From contig NC_060024.1 in assembly GCF_021134715.1 (NCBI RefSeq), positions 9,734,001 to 9,798,000 of the forward strand: a stretch of 64,000 nt of DNA, read 5' to 3'. The notes under the pieces are model-generated. The model saw only the letters and a list, made by a program, of their open reading frames with translations, was not told the DNA's origin and ran no database searches. Numbering within the stretch: position 1 is the first letter of the stretch; the number at the start of each line of letters is the position of its first letter. The DNA is from Daphnia pulex (Eukaryota; Arthropoda; Branchiopoda; Diplostraca; Daphniidae). The translations under genes were made by a program, and so were the position numbers. Below, in pieces: positions 11,951-25,050 of this stretch.

Positions 11951-14823
11951 ATGTGGTCTTGTAGTAAAAAACTTGCTTGTGTCTCCACTGTAATTTGTCT
12001 AGTTGTCCAGTTTCGAGTTTTGAGCTGGGCTGTATCTGTTCATAAAAAGGAGGTAATTATTTAAATTATGTTTAAATTATTGATGGTTTTTCATTCTCTT
12101 CATATATGTGAGGATATAGGCATTCAAAATGGAGATTGACACTGCACAGCAAGGGAAAGAACTTCCACCAACTTTATATGAGCATTACACTCTGGGTGGT
12201 GTCACGTCAGGTTTAGTTCCAACTTCTAATGGTTTCCTGCTGAATGGCAAGCCATTTCGGATTTTTAGTGGTGCAATCCATTACTTCCGTGTCCACCCTG
12301 CTTACTGGAAAGATAGGCTAAGGAAACTAAGGGCAGCTGGTATAACAGCTGTAGAAACGTAGGTAATATTTAGTATTGGTCATTCAAAGATAAATTTTAT
12401 AGCTAAGAATTTAGGTATGTGGCTTGGAATTTGCATGAACCTCAAAAGAATGTGTTTGACTTTGGCAAAGGAAACAATGATATGTCAAATTTTTTGGATT
12501 TGAAATTGTTTATTCAAACAGCTTATGAGGAAGATCTCTTTGTAATCCTGAGACCAGGGCCTTACATATGTTCAGAATGGGATTTTGGAGGTTTACCCAG
12601 GTACATACATCATACACTTAAATTGTAATAACATCTAATAAAAGCAGCATACAAATGGCTTTTTTCAAGTTGGCTGTTGAGAGATCCTACAATGCATGTG
12701 AGAACATCATATGGCCCATATGTTGATAGAGTTGAAAAATATTTAGAAAAACTGAGTAATCTTGTGAATCACATGCAATTCACTTCGTCTTACGGTAGAG
12801 GCCCTATCATCGCTTTTCAGGTGCGCTATTTATTTTACGCTTCATCAGGTTCTTTGTAAATGAAACGAGAGTAATTACTAATTCTAGAGGAATTGTTTTA
12901 GGTTGAAAATGAATATGGATCGTTTGGTTATCAAGACCACCCCCGAGATAAGGCCTACCTTCAGCATTTGTCAGACAAAATGAAAAGCTTGGGACTTAAA
13001 GAGCTTTTTTTTACTTCCGACTCCCCCGCTAGGTATCTTGACTGGGGCTCTATTCCTGGTGGTAAGGTCAACTATATTAAAACCTTGATAGTCATCCATC
13101 TAGCATCTGTATTTTTCTTCACAGTGCTGCAGACTGCCAACTTTCAAAGCGGTGCAACTCAAGAATTTAAAATGCTACAAGAGCTGCAACCTAATATGCC
13201 TTTGATGGTTACTGAATTTTGGAGCGGATGGTTAGAATTTTAATTAAATATCTATTTTTGTTGCGTAGTCCTTTTCATCGTATTGCATAATAGGTTTGAT
13301 CACTGGACCCAAGATTTTCGAAAGGGATTAAAGCTTAAAGGTGTCTATTTATTTTATATTAGCCTACATATTATATTCTAATCTGTGCTATTATCCGACT
13401 TTGTAAAAGACTTTGAAACAAGTTTGATGGAAATTTTGAGCTTTGATGCTTCAGTTTCCTTCTACATGTTTCACGGCGGTACAAACTTTGGCTTCATGAA
13501 TGGTGCAAACGTTAGAAAGGAGTACCCTGGGGGATACTTACCTGACATAACAAGCTATGGTAAGTCGGATCGATAAACTACGCATTGTTCGTGCTTCATT
13601 TGTAATAATTTAAATCGCATTCAAATGTTTAAACTAGATTACGATGCTCCTTTATCGGAAGCCGGAGATTATACAGACAAATACGAAGCTATTGTCCGTC
13701 TCATTAACTCTGCATTAGCCGTCCACACTCGCTTACCGCAGCGGCCCGCAGAAATGCCCAAAAAAGCATACGACAGCATTGCAATCGATTCGTACCTTTC
13801 TTTCACTGATATGTTGGATCAAGTGGTAAGTACTTTGTCCAACTTTAAACTATTTGAATATAATTATCGACCCGCAGTATTTTTAAAAGCCAAAGGATTT
13901 AATCACCTCAAGCGATAAAACCCTATCAATGGAAGAGTTACCGGTTAATAATTTAAATGGCCAGTCTTATGGATTCGTCGTTTATCGCAACCATGTTGTT
14001 GTGAAAAACGCCAGCACTTTGCTGGTTCGCGGTCACATTCGTGATTTCGCCCAAGTGTTAGTTAATGGACAGTTACAAACACCTCCGGTTAAATCACTAA
14101 ATGATCTTGAAGCTTTCGGTTCTTGGTGCCCTAGGTGATTTGCTTAAATCTATTTTCCGATTCTAAAATCGAATGTTTCTATAATTATATTACGCAAATT
14201 TTTAATAGGGATGCCATGTTTCAATTTGGCTCATGGAGACCTCTCGATGAAGACCCACATCCATCCGTAATTGATATCGTTGTGGAGAACATGGGACGGG
14301 TTAACTTTGGCGAACCGCATGATTTCATCCAGAAAAAAGGATTGTGGGAAGGGCATGTTAGCCTCGATAGCATTCGCCTATCGGATTGGAAGATAATTCC
14401 GTTAGAATTCAAAAGTGACTGGGTTAGAAATCTGAAAAACTGGAATCCTTTTAGCAAAAGATCTGCGGGTCAGCCAGGGCCTTTGCTGGTCCGCGCTTCA
14501 TTAATTGTGCCAGAGCCGATATCCGACACTTTTATTGACATGTCGTCTTGGGGAAAAGGCGTTGTTTTCGTCAATGGTTTTAACTTGGGGCGCTATTGGT
14601 CTTACATGGGGCCACAAAAAACACTCTATCTTCCAGCGCCTTTGCTCAAACGTGGAGAAAATACGGTAAGAATAATTTCTCACAACTGAAATTTTACGAA
14701 CTAAATATTTTTGTTTAATATTAAATTCAGATTGTGATATACGAGCAATTTTCTCCGTCCACCAAGGTGAAGTTCACTGATAAGCCCATTCTGGGAGAAC
14801 CAAGGGCTGAATCAGTCTCATAA
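11951..14823 (+). CDS. GH35 beta-galactosidase A
   Basis: Twelve exons (11951-12052, 12120-12358, 12415-12600, 12670-12820, 12902-13061, 13125-13230, 13294-13340, 13410-13559, 13638-13825, 13890-14134, 14209-14665, 14731-14823) join in frame to 707 residues. GH35 enzymes remove terminal beta-galactose in lysosomes or outside the cell. A signal peptide opens the protein ([19 protein letters not shown]). The catalytic half has [29 protein letters not shown], the acid/base Glu230 in QVENEYG, the nucleophile Glu310 in VTEFWSGW, and [15 protein letters not shown]. The C-terminal part keeps the jelly-roll strings [14 protein letters not shown] and [10 protein letters not shown]. It has an intron before LQTANF that the two copies near the right end lack. 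It is clearly a more distant paralog of those. Confidence 0.95.
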
Positions 14824-15271
14824 AAATCATGGCTGTTCATTTCAATTGATAATTGTAAGATCTGACAGATTTGATATTAAAATTAAAACAAAAACAATAT
14901 ACAGTATTACACAGTATTACACGGTATTATGGTATTATGCTCTATTTTTCGTCACTTCGTTGTCAAAGAAAAGTTGTTTCGGCTTGCTCTCACAAGATGG
15001 ACACACGGTATAATGTTTGAAAATATACAAATGCATGTGCTACATCCTACATGTGATGTTGTTTGAGTTGAACGAAGAAAAAATTATTTATATTAATTTA
15101 TCTTCATCTGACTGGCTACATGTAAGAATCGTAGTTGAAAATGAGAAAAACTTCGTACGGCGAAACCTGCAGACGAATTTTCACACACAGAAAAGTGAGA
15201 ACACGAAGCGTGCTTGCTTGAAATCTGCTCCCCGAGTTTTTACATATCTTGACACGGTTTTAATTTGAAAA
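14824..15271. other. Intergenic, short repeat
   Basis: Spacer with a small imperfect tandem repeat, about 14900-14940, built on CAGTATTACA/CGGTATTATG units. It presumably holds the beta-galactosidase 3' UTR. I see no gene. Confidence 0.5.
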
Positions 15272-16552
15272 ATGGAGTCTCAACTGATGCAACTTTCCAT
15301 ATTCCTAGAGGAGTTGAAGATGAAAAGGGTAAGACTCGAATAATTTCTAAGAAAAATTGTAAATTTCTATTCTTGTTTTTGGTTTCCCCTTTGACCAACC
15401 ATGTGTGTTAAAGAACCAAGTGAAGCAATTAGATTCAGAACTGAGCCGTCTTAGTCTACGTCTTATTGAAAAAGAATCCGAGTTGCACGCCAAAACGTCT
15501 TACTGTCATCAGCTTGAGTTAAAATTAGCTAAAAGCCACCAAGACGTTAAGAAAATTGGCGAAGATTATGGCGCTCGATTGAAAGCCCATCAGTTGGAAA
15601 GTAGTCGCCAGGAAGCGGCCATCTTGGATTACGCTGAGAAACTCCGTAAAGTTCAAGTGGGTTTCTTTGCTCAAGAATCATGTCCATAACGCTTAACCAA
15701 TTCTTTGAAATTTGACGAACTCTCTTAAATAGATGGAAAAGCAATGCTTGGCGTTGAAAATTGCTCACTTCGAGAAGGAAATTAAAGAAGTTTACAGCCA
15801 CGTTCGAACCGTTTTGGACAGCTTACCGAAACTCAACAACGAACAGGAAAATCTCACCGAGTAAAATTTGATTTACAATAAAACCCCCGATCATGTTTAA
15901 AAGGAAAACGATATTTCTTATTCAGATCCCTACGAGCCTTGGAGAACAAGCAATTCAAAGTAATCGAGACATGCGAAATGATTCAAATCTTTGCCGGTCG
16001 CGTTCAGAAGGAAGCCGAAGGAAAGTGGAAAATGGCCCAAGAGACGCGTTGCAATCGTGCCGAACTGGAGAAGAAACTTTGCGCTGCTGAAGGTAAATAA
16101 TAAAAGTACATCTGAACATTCGTTCATTGCTTGTAATCATCTTATTGATTTAGCTCAACTCCGTGTGGGGGAAGGAGAACGGGGGAAAGACGACACCGCC
16201 GGCTTGTTGCGCAAACAAAAGGAATCGTTAAACCACCAACTGGAAATGGTGACAATTCCTCGAGTTATTTTTGTCATATCAGACAATTTAACGTTAACGA
16301 CTGTCCTTGTGTTCTATAGTCTAAGAAACGAGAGGACAAATTACGTGCGGATCTCGGACGAGAGCGTGAAGAGAAACTCGTTCTACAGCGTAAGCACGAA
16401 GAGGTATTAAATGAGTTGGCTCACTACCTATCCGAGCAGAAGGAGCAACCTATCAGGTATAAAACACAAAGAGCCACTCGAAAAAAAAAAAAACAACATT
16501 CTCGATGACATCCTACCTATTTCTTTCCTTATTTTCAATTAGCCCAGCTTAA
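15272..16552 (+). CDS. Coiled-coil protein, function unknown
   Basis: Seven exons (15272-15328, 15414-15656, 15733-15860, 15926-16092, 16154-16248, 16320-16456, 16543-16552) join in frame to 278 residues. Nearly the whole protein is charged heptad-like helix, for example LDSELSRLSLRLIEKESEL, KLRKVQMEKQCLALK and RAELEKKLCAAE. No globular domain, signal peptide or membrane span is visible. Coiled-coil content suggests a scaffold, centrosomal or cytoskeletal role, but I do not recognise the family and infer no specific function. The last exon adds only three residues (SPA and stop) after a phase-2 junction. An alternative 3' end is possible. Confidence 0.75.
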
Positions 16553-19500
16553 CGGACGACATTTTCAGAGTGATTGATATCGGGGTTTATTTGTCTCTCC
16601 TAGAAACGCTGTGCTGTGTGCACTCACAAGTAAGATCCCTTTCTTCTTAAAAATAGACGAGAAACCATGACAGCCAAAGGAAAGCAATTCACTTCTTTAA
16701 GACATCTGATGATGTTCCGTTGCCCCGGATATGGTATACGCGGTTTACTGATGGGCATTCGATCCTTTTCATAACCCCGCTCCTGTGCGCAGTATATTTC
16801 TCGAAAGTAAATCTAGTTGTGAAACGGAGCGAATCTGAATTCACTGTAATGGAATTTCGGCCACACCACACAAGTTTCATTGAAACAGTCAACAGTTGGC
16901 GGTGAAATCCTTGGCGTGTATTCTTATCCAGTGAACCAGTTCGGTAGAGCACTCACCAACATGGAATCCTTTTTTCTTCTTTTCCTTTCTTCCCCACTTT
17001 TTCTTTCTTTTTTTTAACATGGGAAAAGCATTACGCACAAGCTCGTACATCTTTTAAGCTTGGCTTCTGCTGTCACTTGCCAGTGCTCACTGCTCTTGAT
17101 ATTTTGCGGTTAACAGATGGGCGGGTAGATTCACGAGAGTGTTTAGCAGCAGATTTTTCGAAGGAAATTCGCTCGTTATATTCCAGCTTGAAACCCTAGC
17201 ACCGAATAGCGTAGCCTATAGTTCATCTGTCTACTGTTTCATTTCGCGTTCAATTAGATCCCTACAGGTGCAGAGATCTAATGAACTTGTTTGGGCTGTA
17301 TAGAAAGTGAAACCAGCAGCCAGGATTTTTCATTTCATCTGCACAGCGGAAAAAAAGCTGCAGAGAAAAAGTAATCATTGACTATCCGCGCTTCGCAGTC
17401 AGTTATTTTATTGATGAAAGCATAATGGATCTTTTGCCTAGACGTGTTATTTGTTGGAGCACCAGCACTGCATTGCCCAGATCGATAACCCGTTCGCTAA
17501 CAAGGTCCCAATGGAATATATATCTATGTATTTATAAATATATATATAGGAAACTCACTGCTTTATAGACGCATCCAACAGCTCTCGAAAGATTGTGAAA
17601 TATTCAACAGCGCCCCACAGCGAAATATTTCAGAAGGGGCCATGTCTCGACGTATAGGTGTTTGTGGGTGTGTGTGTCAATTTCCCTGTAAAATGTTGGC
17701 GAATTTTACAGGTCGATATCCAAGTTGGGATCCTGATTAGTGTTCCCATTCTATTCGCTTTGATCCCTACATCCCCAACACTTCGCTCACCCAACACAAT
17801 TGGAGTGTGTTATTTGGAGGATTGAGACCTAATGGATCGCAATGAACCGTCGAGAGAGAGAGCTGAGAGGTTTATTCATTGTGCTCCCGTGTGTGTTTTA
17901 GTAACTACGGGCTCACGGTCACGCTTCTGAAACACCTTTAAGTGGCTTTGTACATTTCTATCCCGGGGAATGACCGTAATTCGTTCCAGCCTGATTCAAT
18001 TCCAACTCAAGTGATCAAACTGACAAACTTATCGACTGACCTGTACACAATATCCCGATTTGTTTACGTGTAAAGAAAATAAAGTTTGATTGTAAAGTAG
18101 GTCGTCGTCTTCGTCACCTGACGTGAAAAGAATTAAAAAGAAAATACCGAAACTCCAAAAGAAACGAATTTCACTTTTGACTTCTTCTATCTCGTTTCTT
18201 TTTCAATTTCCCCAGTCGTCTGTATATTTCCTTTTTTTATTGAAAACTAGTTCTCTCTCTGGAGTGTTGTTATTCAAATCTGGTCAGATCGATGACGACA
18301 GCTCCGTATATACATATACACAGTCTAAGCCGGTCTATGCCGAAAAATTTCTCCTTGTGCCTTTTTTCTGGCTGTCGTTCACCGCTGTCACGTCAAGTGA
18401 AATAAAAATATCAAATACAAGAAAGATAGTAAAAACGGGAGAGGGGGGGGGTTGGCTAAAAATTCTTTCCTAAGACGACGGGGATGAAACTCGTTGCAGC
18501 GTCTTGCATTATAATTTGTCGTGTTGGAATGACGATTCGTGAGAAATGGAACACATGGGTATGTGTATAGTAAAGAGACTCGTAGAAATTTTCTTTTTTT
18601 TTTTTTCTTGTCTCCCCGCCCGGCTCCTCCGTGTGTGTACTGCTAAGTGACATCCGGTTCCTTTTTCACGATTGGAGGAGAAAGATGTGCCGGAGCTGTA
18701 TATCGACATTTGATCCCGGCCGTGTGTTGTTGCTCCTCCTTGCCGTTGCAAATGTAAACATGTTCGTTGGGGCTTGGAAAGATGCGAAATCCGAAACGAC
18801 GTCACGGAAAGCCCAGCAGTCCAGGTGAACACCCGAGCGATGTGAAATGTTGTGTTATGGAAGAGATTGAAAATAACGACCCTCCCTATAGCTAGAGAGT
18901 AGTAGTAGCTATAGTCATTTAATCGATATCTTTTGCCCATCTTTTCTCTTGAGTGGACTTGTTATCTCCACGGTTGATGATCCGTGAGGATTGCCGAAAC
19001 TCGTCACCGCGTCCTATACGTCCGGAAATCCCGGAACGCTTCAAGTGTTCCACAATGGCTACTACCCAGAGCGCGTAGGCAAACAAAAAATATCTAGTCA
19101 GTTTTTATTTGGCAGATCACTCCGTAGAGACGGAATCAAAATAAACATTCATTACTGGCATGTTTTATATAGACTTTGATCTGAAAGAGAGAGAGAGAAC
19201 GATATCGTAGATCATTACGTAATGGAGGGTTTTTAGTAGAGAATTTTTTAACATCGTCGAAATCGTTGAAAGTTTATGGCGGCTGCCGGTTTTTTGGTAC
19301 TATCTTTCGGTGTCCTTTTCAGCACTCTAAAAGCGTTTTAACGGTCACTAAATATTGATGTTATTACACTGCGTCGTCGTCCAAAGTTGCCGCTGCTGCT
19401 GTATCTTGCTGCTGCTTCTGCGTGTCAAAAGCTTTGTATCAAGAGTTTGCCGAGCTAATTGGCGACAACGATCCATTATATCTCTAGCACAATATTACAA

Positions 19501-21854
19501 CAGATGGTACAGCCATTTCATTATCAACTCTGTAATTCTGACGTTCTTTTTTCTTTTTTTCTCATCTCCCACACGAGAAATTGTTGAAGAAAAAGAATTT
19601 CCGTTCCTTTTTTTTTCTCCTTGGCCTCCTTATGATTCTTTTAGATGGTTAATTGGCGCTAATGGGTCTTTGAATTGTGCATTACAGACTCAACAATAGT
19701 AAGTCGTTATAGACCTACTATATATTCCAGAATCCTATTAACAGGTTAAGGCCGTTCGTTTCTCATTCGGTCTGTACATCTTCCCTGTCGACTAAATTCT
19801 CCACATTTGCACCGTAGATTGGATTAGACATCCGTAAAGGTGGACCCCCCCCCCACCCATTATAATGCGAAGACTTGATCGAGGCCTATAACTGCAGTGT
19901 TGTGCGTACGTAAGGAGAGAGCCGATTCTTTCACTTGGCAATCGACTTGCTTATTACGAGTTGGACTTTGTTATTCTCTTCTCGTCGTTCTTCTTCTGGT
20001 TCTCTTGATAGCTCCCGCCCCTAATGGTCGGATCATTTCACATAGGGATGATGGCGGCGGCCTATTCATCATAGAGGATTAAACAGAGAACAAGCCGCCA
20101 GTTTGTCTTTTCCAACAACAACCGAGGGACCCGTTACATCACCCTCCACCCTCCTCCAATGAAACTATAGACTCTCTCTCAGTGTGTGAACGAACCCAAG
20201 TTGATTAATGTTCGCTTATTAGTGAAGGGAGGGGGGGGGAGAGGGCCTTCAGGGGTGTTATGAGAGGAACGTGCCCATAGGATCGGATGGCCGTCTGTAA
20301 AGTCGATCAAGCCAAAAACACACATCATCATCATCATCGCACAGCTGATGGTGAAACGGGGAAATAAAGAAGGATGGCCAAGCAGCTGATTTCCAATGAG
20401 TCGTGAAAAAAGAAAATGCGGCATGAATATTATTCTTTTTTGCTTCTTCTTTTTTCTTCCCTCCCGCTCCTGATTTGTTGTGTTTTTTTGCTCCTTTTCT
20501 TTGCTGCCGATAGTTTCGGGGCGGATGGGATTGACGTTGGCTGTCAGCGGGAGCTGCCGCTCAAAGGCGAACAAAACAGCAAGAAGCGGAATATTAGAAA
20601 ACCTTTGCTGGCATTGTATTGTCTCGGATGTGTTTCTTGGGTTATGCTCTCGCATGCTGGGCGGTGGGGTAGGTGGGTGGAAAACGGGAGGCGGCGGATA
20701 GATCCCTTTGATCCCTGACAATGCCTTTTGCCAGTTTATCGCACATGGCTTGATAGCATGAACGTAAGTCACTATGTCTAGCTTGGAGACCCGCTGTAAA
20801 ATAGCAGCTCGTCGCTCTCCGCTTCTTGATGTTTCGACAGTCGAGCGGCAAGCAGCTCAGCTATATAGGCGACGGCAGTCCTGCGGGACAGACTTGGACT
20901 GTCACCATCATCTTCCACCCGCCCACCCTTTAAAGCCCTGTCAACCGTGTAGATCGAAGAAGCGGCGTGAAAGAAATTTAACAGCAAGGAGAGAAGAAGA
21001 AGAAAAAAGGATACAAGACATGTTGTAATACGCAACATATTTGACTCTTCATCAAAGCGATCCTGACATAAAAGAGAGAGATAGATAGAGAGAGAGAGAA
21101 ACCCGGATCGTACTGTATTGGCTATTAAAAAGGAATATTCGTCCTGGCTCCTAGATACTATAGATACTATTGTATATATGTTTGTTATTCCATGCGGATC
21201 AATCGGCACCCCCCTCCGATTCAAAGGTCGCCATCGTATAATGAGCTACGGCCAGTAGCAGCACGCATAAATACGGTGGGTGTATGTGTTGTTCGACTGG
21301 TCTTATTCTATTGCGACTGAATAATACAAACGCAGCTCCCATTCACTCAGAGACACACACACAACGGGTTGCGAGATGAAGACCGGCTCTGGCCTTGCAG
21401 TTTCATTTGTATTGAAGACACGGAATCGGGACTACACTAGCAAAATCGTACACACACACACACACTATTATATTATAGTGTGTACTGCTGCTGTTCTGTG
21501 CAGCCCAGCCCGGAGCGCATGTCTCATTTGATATTAAGATATAAGGAGCCGGGAATACAAGAGAGAGAAAAGATATAGGGATGGAGAGAGAAGAGGAGAG
21601 AGTCAAAGAGCAAATGCAGTTGGGCTAGCGGGCGAAATGACGACGTGAATCAGCACATCCTCCCACCCACCCATTGCAACCCTCCCACCGTCTCCTCTCT
21701 CTTCCATTCCGGAAATAGGTGGTGGTGGTGGTGGTGGTGGCTGGGACTGTATCCTCCTTCAGGATCATCTCCAGCAGTCGTCCATCGACCTACCGTCAAG
21801 ACACACTCACTCGCAAACAGCTCCAGCACGTAACTCTCGCAGAGAAGAAAAACG
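16553..21854. other. Large non-coding region upstream of DIP-like gene 1
   Basis: About 5.3 kb without a supportable gene. It holds an AT-rich near-palindromic stretch (about 17517-17550), several GA-, GT- and CAT-type simple repeats (for example CATCAT at about 20322-20340 and GGT units at 21718-21740) and long pyrimidine runs. Long open frames, such as 20179-20772 on the minus strand, are low-complexity proline- and lysine-rich translations of biased DNA. The region probably contains the promoter, the 5' UTR and perhaps non-coding first exons of the downstream Ig gene. Confidence 0.5.
21718..21740. repeat. (GGT)n microsatellite
   Basis: Seven to eight perfect GGT units about 115 bp before the start codon of DIP-like gene 1, possibly inside its 5' UTR. 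Confidence 0.9.
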
Positions 21855-24800
21855 ATGGCCGTCGTCCTGCTGGCAATCATTCTCAATCTCTTGACCGCCG
21901 TCACTGCCGATGGACAATCATATTCCGGTAACTATCGTTTGTCTTTTTCCTTGTTTTATTCGTCCTTGGTAATTGACGGGGTAAGAACCTCCCTCCCGGC
22001 CTTGCTGATTGATGGACGATCTTGTTATTGTGTTTTTCCCAACTTGACACTCTCTCTCAACTTGTTAAATTTTGATAATAATTGATTGTCGTTTTGGATT
22101 TCAATCAGGATCGTCCATGTTCGTGGGGCAAATGCCAAATGTGACGGTGTCGACTGGGCGTGAGGCGGTGTTCACTTGCGTCATCGACAATGTGGACAAG
22201 TTCAAGGTTTTTAATTAACAAATCAATTACGGTCGACGATGATTGTTGGAGCGTAACAGATTGTCGTTTTAGGTCGCCTTCCTTCGGGTGGATACACAAA
22301 CCATTTTGGCAATTGACGAGACGGTCATCACACGATCCGCCCGGGTCACGGTCCGTCATTCCATCGACAAGGACGAGAGTCTCAGCAGCGGCCAGCGCAA
22401 AACGTGGCAATTAAGTCTGAAGGAAGTGACGCCTGCCGACGCCGGCGGTTACATGTGCCAATTGAATAATTTCGAGCCCATGGTCAGCCAAGTGGCTTAT
22501 CTCCACGTCACAGGTACCCTCTCTCGCTCTCTCGCCTTTATATTCAGTGTCCCCGATTAATTATCAATCAAGACATAAACTATCAATAGAAAAAGGCGAC
22601 CAATCTTCCAAATTGCCGTCTCACGACAAGCGTGAGAAAGAAAAAATATATAAACTACCAATCGGCACCGTCTCTTGCCTATCCGTCGTCATCTGACTGT
22701 AACTGTCTAATCAAGTCGAAACATGTGATTTATAGATCAGAAACAACCTTCCTCCTCCCCCCATATCGCACTGGCACATTGAGCAATTTCAAAAAGCTCC
22801 CGGAAAAGTTATAGGGAAAAGGCTCACGACACTGGAGCGGATAACCCAAGTCGAGATTGTCTTGCCTTAGATATATAGTGCCGAGCCAAAGAGAATTGAT
22901 CAATAAACATTGTCTTACGACCCTGTTCTCTTACGTCTTCCTTCCCCTTCCCTTCCTTTTTTTTTTTTTTTTTTTTAACGGATAGAAGAAGAAGAGGACC
23001 GGGAGCGGGCGGGAAGATAATAAAAGATAAAATTTGGAATCGGAATGCTATTCTTTGCGCCTATATGTTATATGTTTCTATATGTATATACGGCTGTCAG
23101 CCAGTCGGATTGGACGGACGTTTATACATTCGTGTTTTGTCCTTTTCTTCTTTTTTATTGCTGCGATCCAGTCCCGCCGGACATTCTGGTGAACGAGAGC
23201 AGCAGTGACATGACGATGAAGGAAGGCGACAACACGACGCTACGATGCAGTGCCATTGGATATCCTCAGCCGAATGTTACCTGGCGTCGAGAAGACTATC
23301 AACCCATCAACATCAATCAAAGTATATTTATAGTCGATCCTTTTTGTAATTTATGTGACACACGCAGCAGTATAGGTCAACTTCTTTTTTTCGGCTGGAT
23401 TTTTTTGGTTTATTTGACAATAGGTGCCGGAGTGGTGGAAGGATCGGTTTTGAATTTAGTCAACGTTCACCGCCAACAGATGGCTGCCTATCTCTGCATC
23501 GGTAGTTATAAAAATATCAAATCCCTTAAAAACTAAAAACATTTTTCCTTCCTATAATATTTTTGGTAAAAACAAAAAAAGTTTGGGTTATCCAAAAACT
23601 GACACATTTTCTTTGATTGATGGCCAAAAGCTTCCAATGGAATTCCGCCTCCTGTTAGGTAGGTAGACACACACACAGAGCTCCTGTCGTTGTTAATTAT
23701 TTCAACTAATGTATCATCATTATTTTTTGTTTCCTTCTTGTCGCGGGTGGCGATGATGGCCAGCAAGCGGATCCTCCTCAGAATCGAATGTAAGTTGATT
23801 TTGGAACAATCAAATTTTGAACTATTTAAAAAAAAAAACTTGTATACTAATACAGTTGCTCCGGCTGTCACGTCACACCAAGTTCAAGTCTTCCAGCGGC
23901 TGGGCGATGCACTGAAACTTCATTGCCAGTGTCAGAGTTGGCCACAAGGTTTTATTTTATTATTTTTTTACTATTATGAACTAATAAATTGGATTTGAAC
24001 CGAAAAAATTGATTTGAATTGTCCTCATCAATTCTGCAGGATATACTTCATGGACTTTCGAATCGAATCGGCTTCCTCCAGGTTCGTTTCTTCCTTTCAT
24101 TAACAGAGTAGAGTAGAGTAGTGGAGTCATTATTGGGTTGATCTGATTACACCCCGTATACATTATATAGAGCTGGGTAATTCGCTGTGTGTGTGTGTGT
24201 GGTAATTAATTAAATGAGAGCCGATAAAGTAATTGCGAGAGAGTATTTCTAAAAATCAGAGAGAGCGGTCATCGATTATCGACCGCAAGCAGTCGGACTC
24301 GTCGTCACGGACATGTACCTGACCATTGCCGAAATGCTACCGCAAGATAAAGGTATATCCGTCTTTCATTTCCATTTATTCTAAGAGGATTTCACGGGAA
24401 CTCATTTGTACCATTTCAGGTAATTACACCTGCCATTGCTCCAACATTCACGGGACGGCCAATTGGAGCATATCTGTCGAAGGTGTGTTTTTCAATTTTT
24501 GAAAGGCTTTTCCGCACGACAAAAGACGTGAATAATATGTCCAATTTGAATAATAGGCATCGCCTTGGATCCGGTTCAGCAGAGAAGAATGGCCCACTCG
24601 TCGTGGAGTGGCGAACATGAAGAGGAACAAGACGAGCAAGAAGATGAAGAAATGGAAGGAATTGAAGATGAAGAAGAAGAAGAAGAATTTTCTCATCCAG
24701 CAACAACGACGACGACGGCATTATCTCGGCGACAAACGGAACGAGTCCAGCTCGAAAGAGTGTCAACAACGGAGGCAACGACCAGGAAAACTATCGAGGC

Positions 24801-25050
24801 TAATCACCAGTGGACACAAGAGCCGACGAAGAGGAACAACAACGGAGCGTTCCCGCAACAACAAGAGGAGTCTGAGCAACAACAACAACAGCACAAGAAG
24901 AAAAAGGCCAGCAGTGGAGTGCCGACATCTTTGACGTCAAAGGCTTCAGCAGCTTCACAAGGCATTAGCAGCATGAGCAGCAGTCATCATCTATTCCTCT
25001 TGTTGTTCTTCATTTCGATCCTGATCGATAATCACCCTCCGGCGACATGA
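21855..25050 (+). CDS. DIP/lachesin-like three-Ig cell-surface protein 1
   Basis: Twelve exons (21855-21927, 22109-22206, 22273-22513, 23172-23321, 23424-23501, 23631-23658, 23764-23789, 23856-23948, 24040-24081, 24260-24352, 24420-24482, 24557-25050) join in frame to 492 residues. A signal peptide (AVVLLAIILNLLTAVTA) precedes three Ig domains. Ig1 has the DIP-type string [18 protein letters not shown] and DAGGYMCQLN. Ig2 starts VPPDIL and has TWRRED and YLCIASNGIPPP. Ig3 ends GNYTCHCSNIHG. A long Glu/Gln/Lys-rich linker follows, then a hydrophobic end (LFLLLFFISILI) with no basic tail, so GPI anchoring is likely. DIP proteins bind Dpr partners in synaptic recognition; the exact subtype is not resolved. 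Compared with gene 2 it has extra introns in Ig2-Ig3. An AATAAA lies at 25489. Confidence 0.88.
24187..24201. repeat. (GT)n microsatellite in intron
   Basis: A short run of GT dinucleotides in the intron between exons 9 and 10 of DIP-like gene 1. Confidence 0.85.

Noticed and set aside
20179..20772. 197-codon open frame on the minus strand
   Set aside because: Low-complexity Pro/Lys/Arg translation of biased DNA with no domain.
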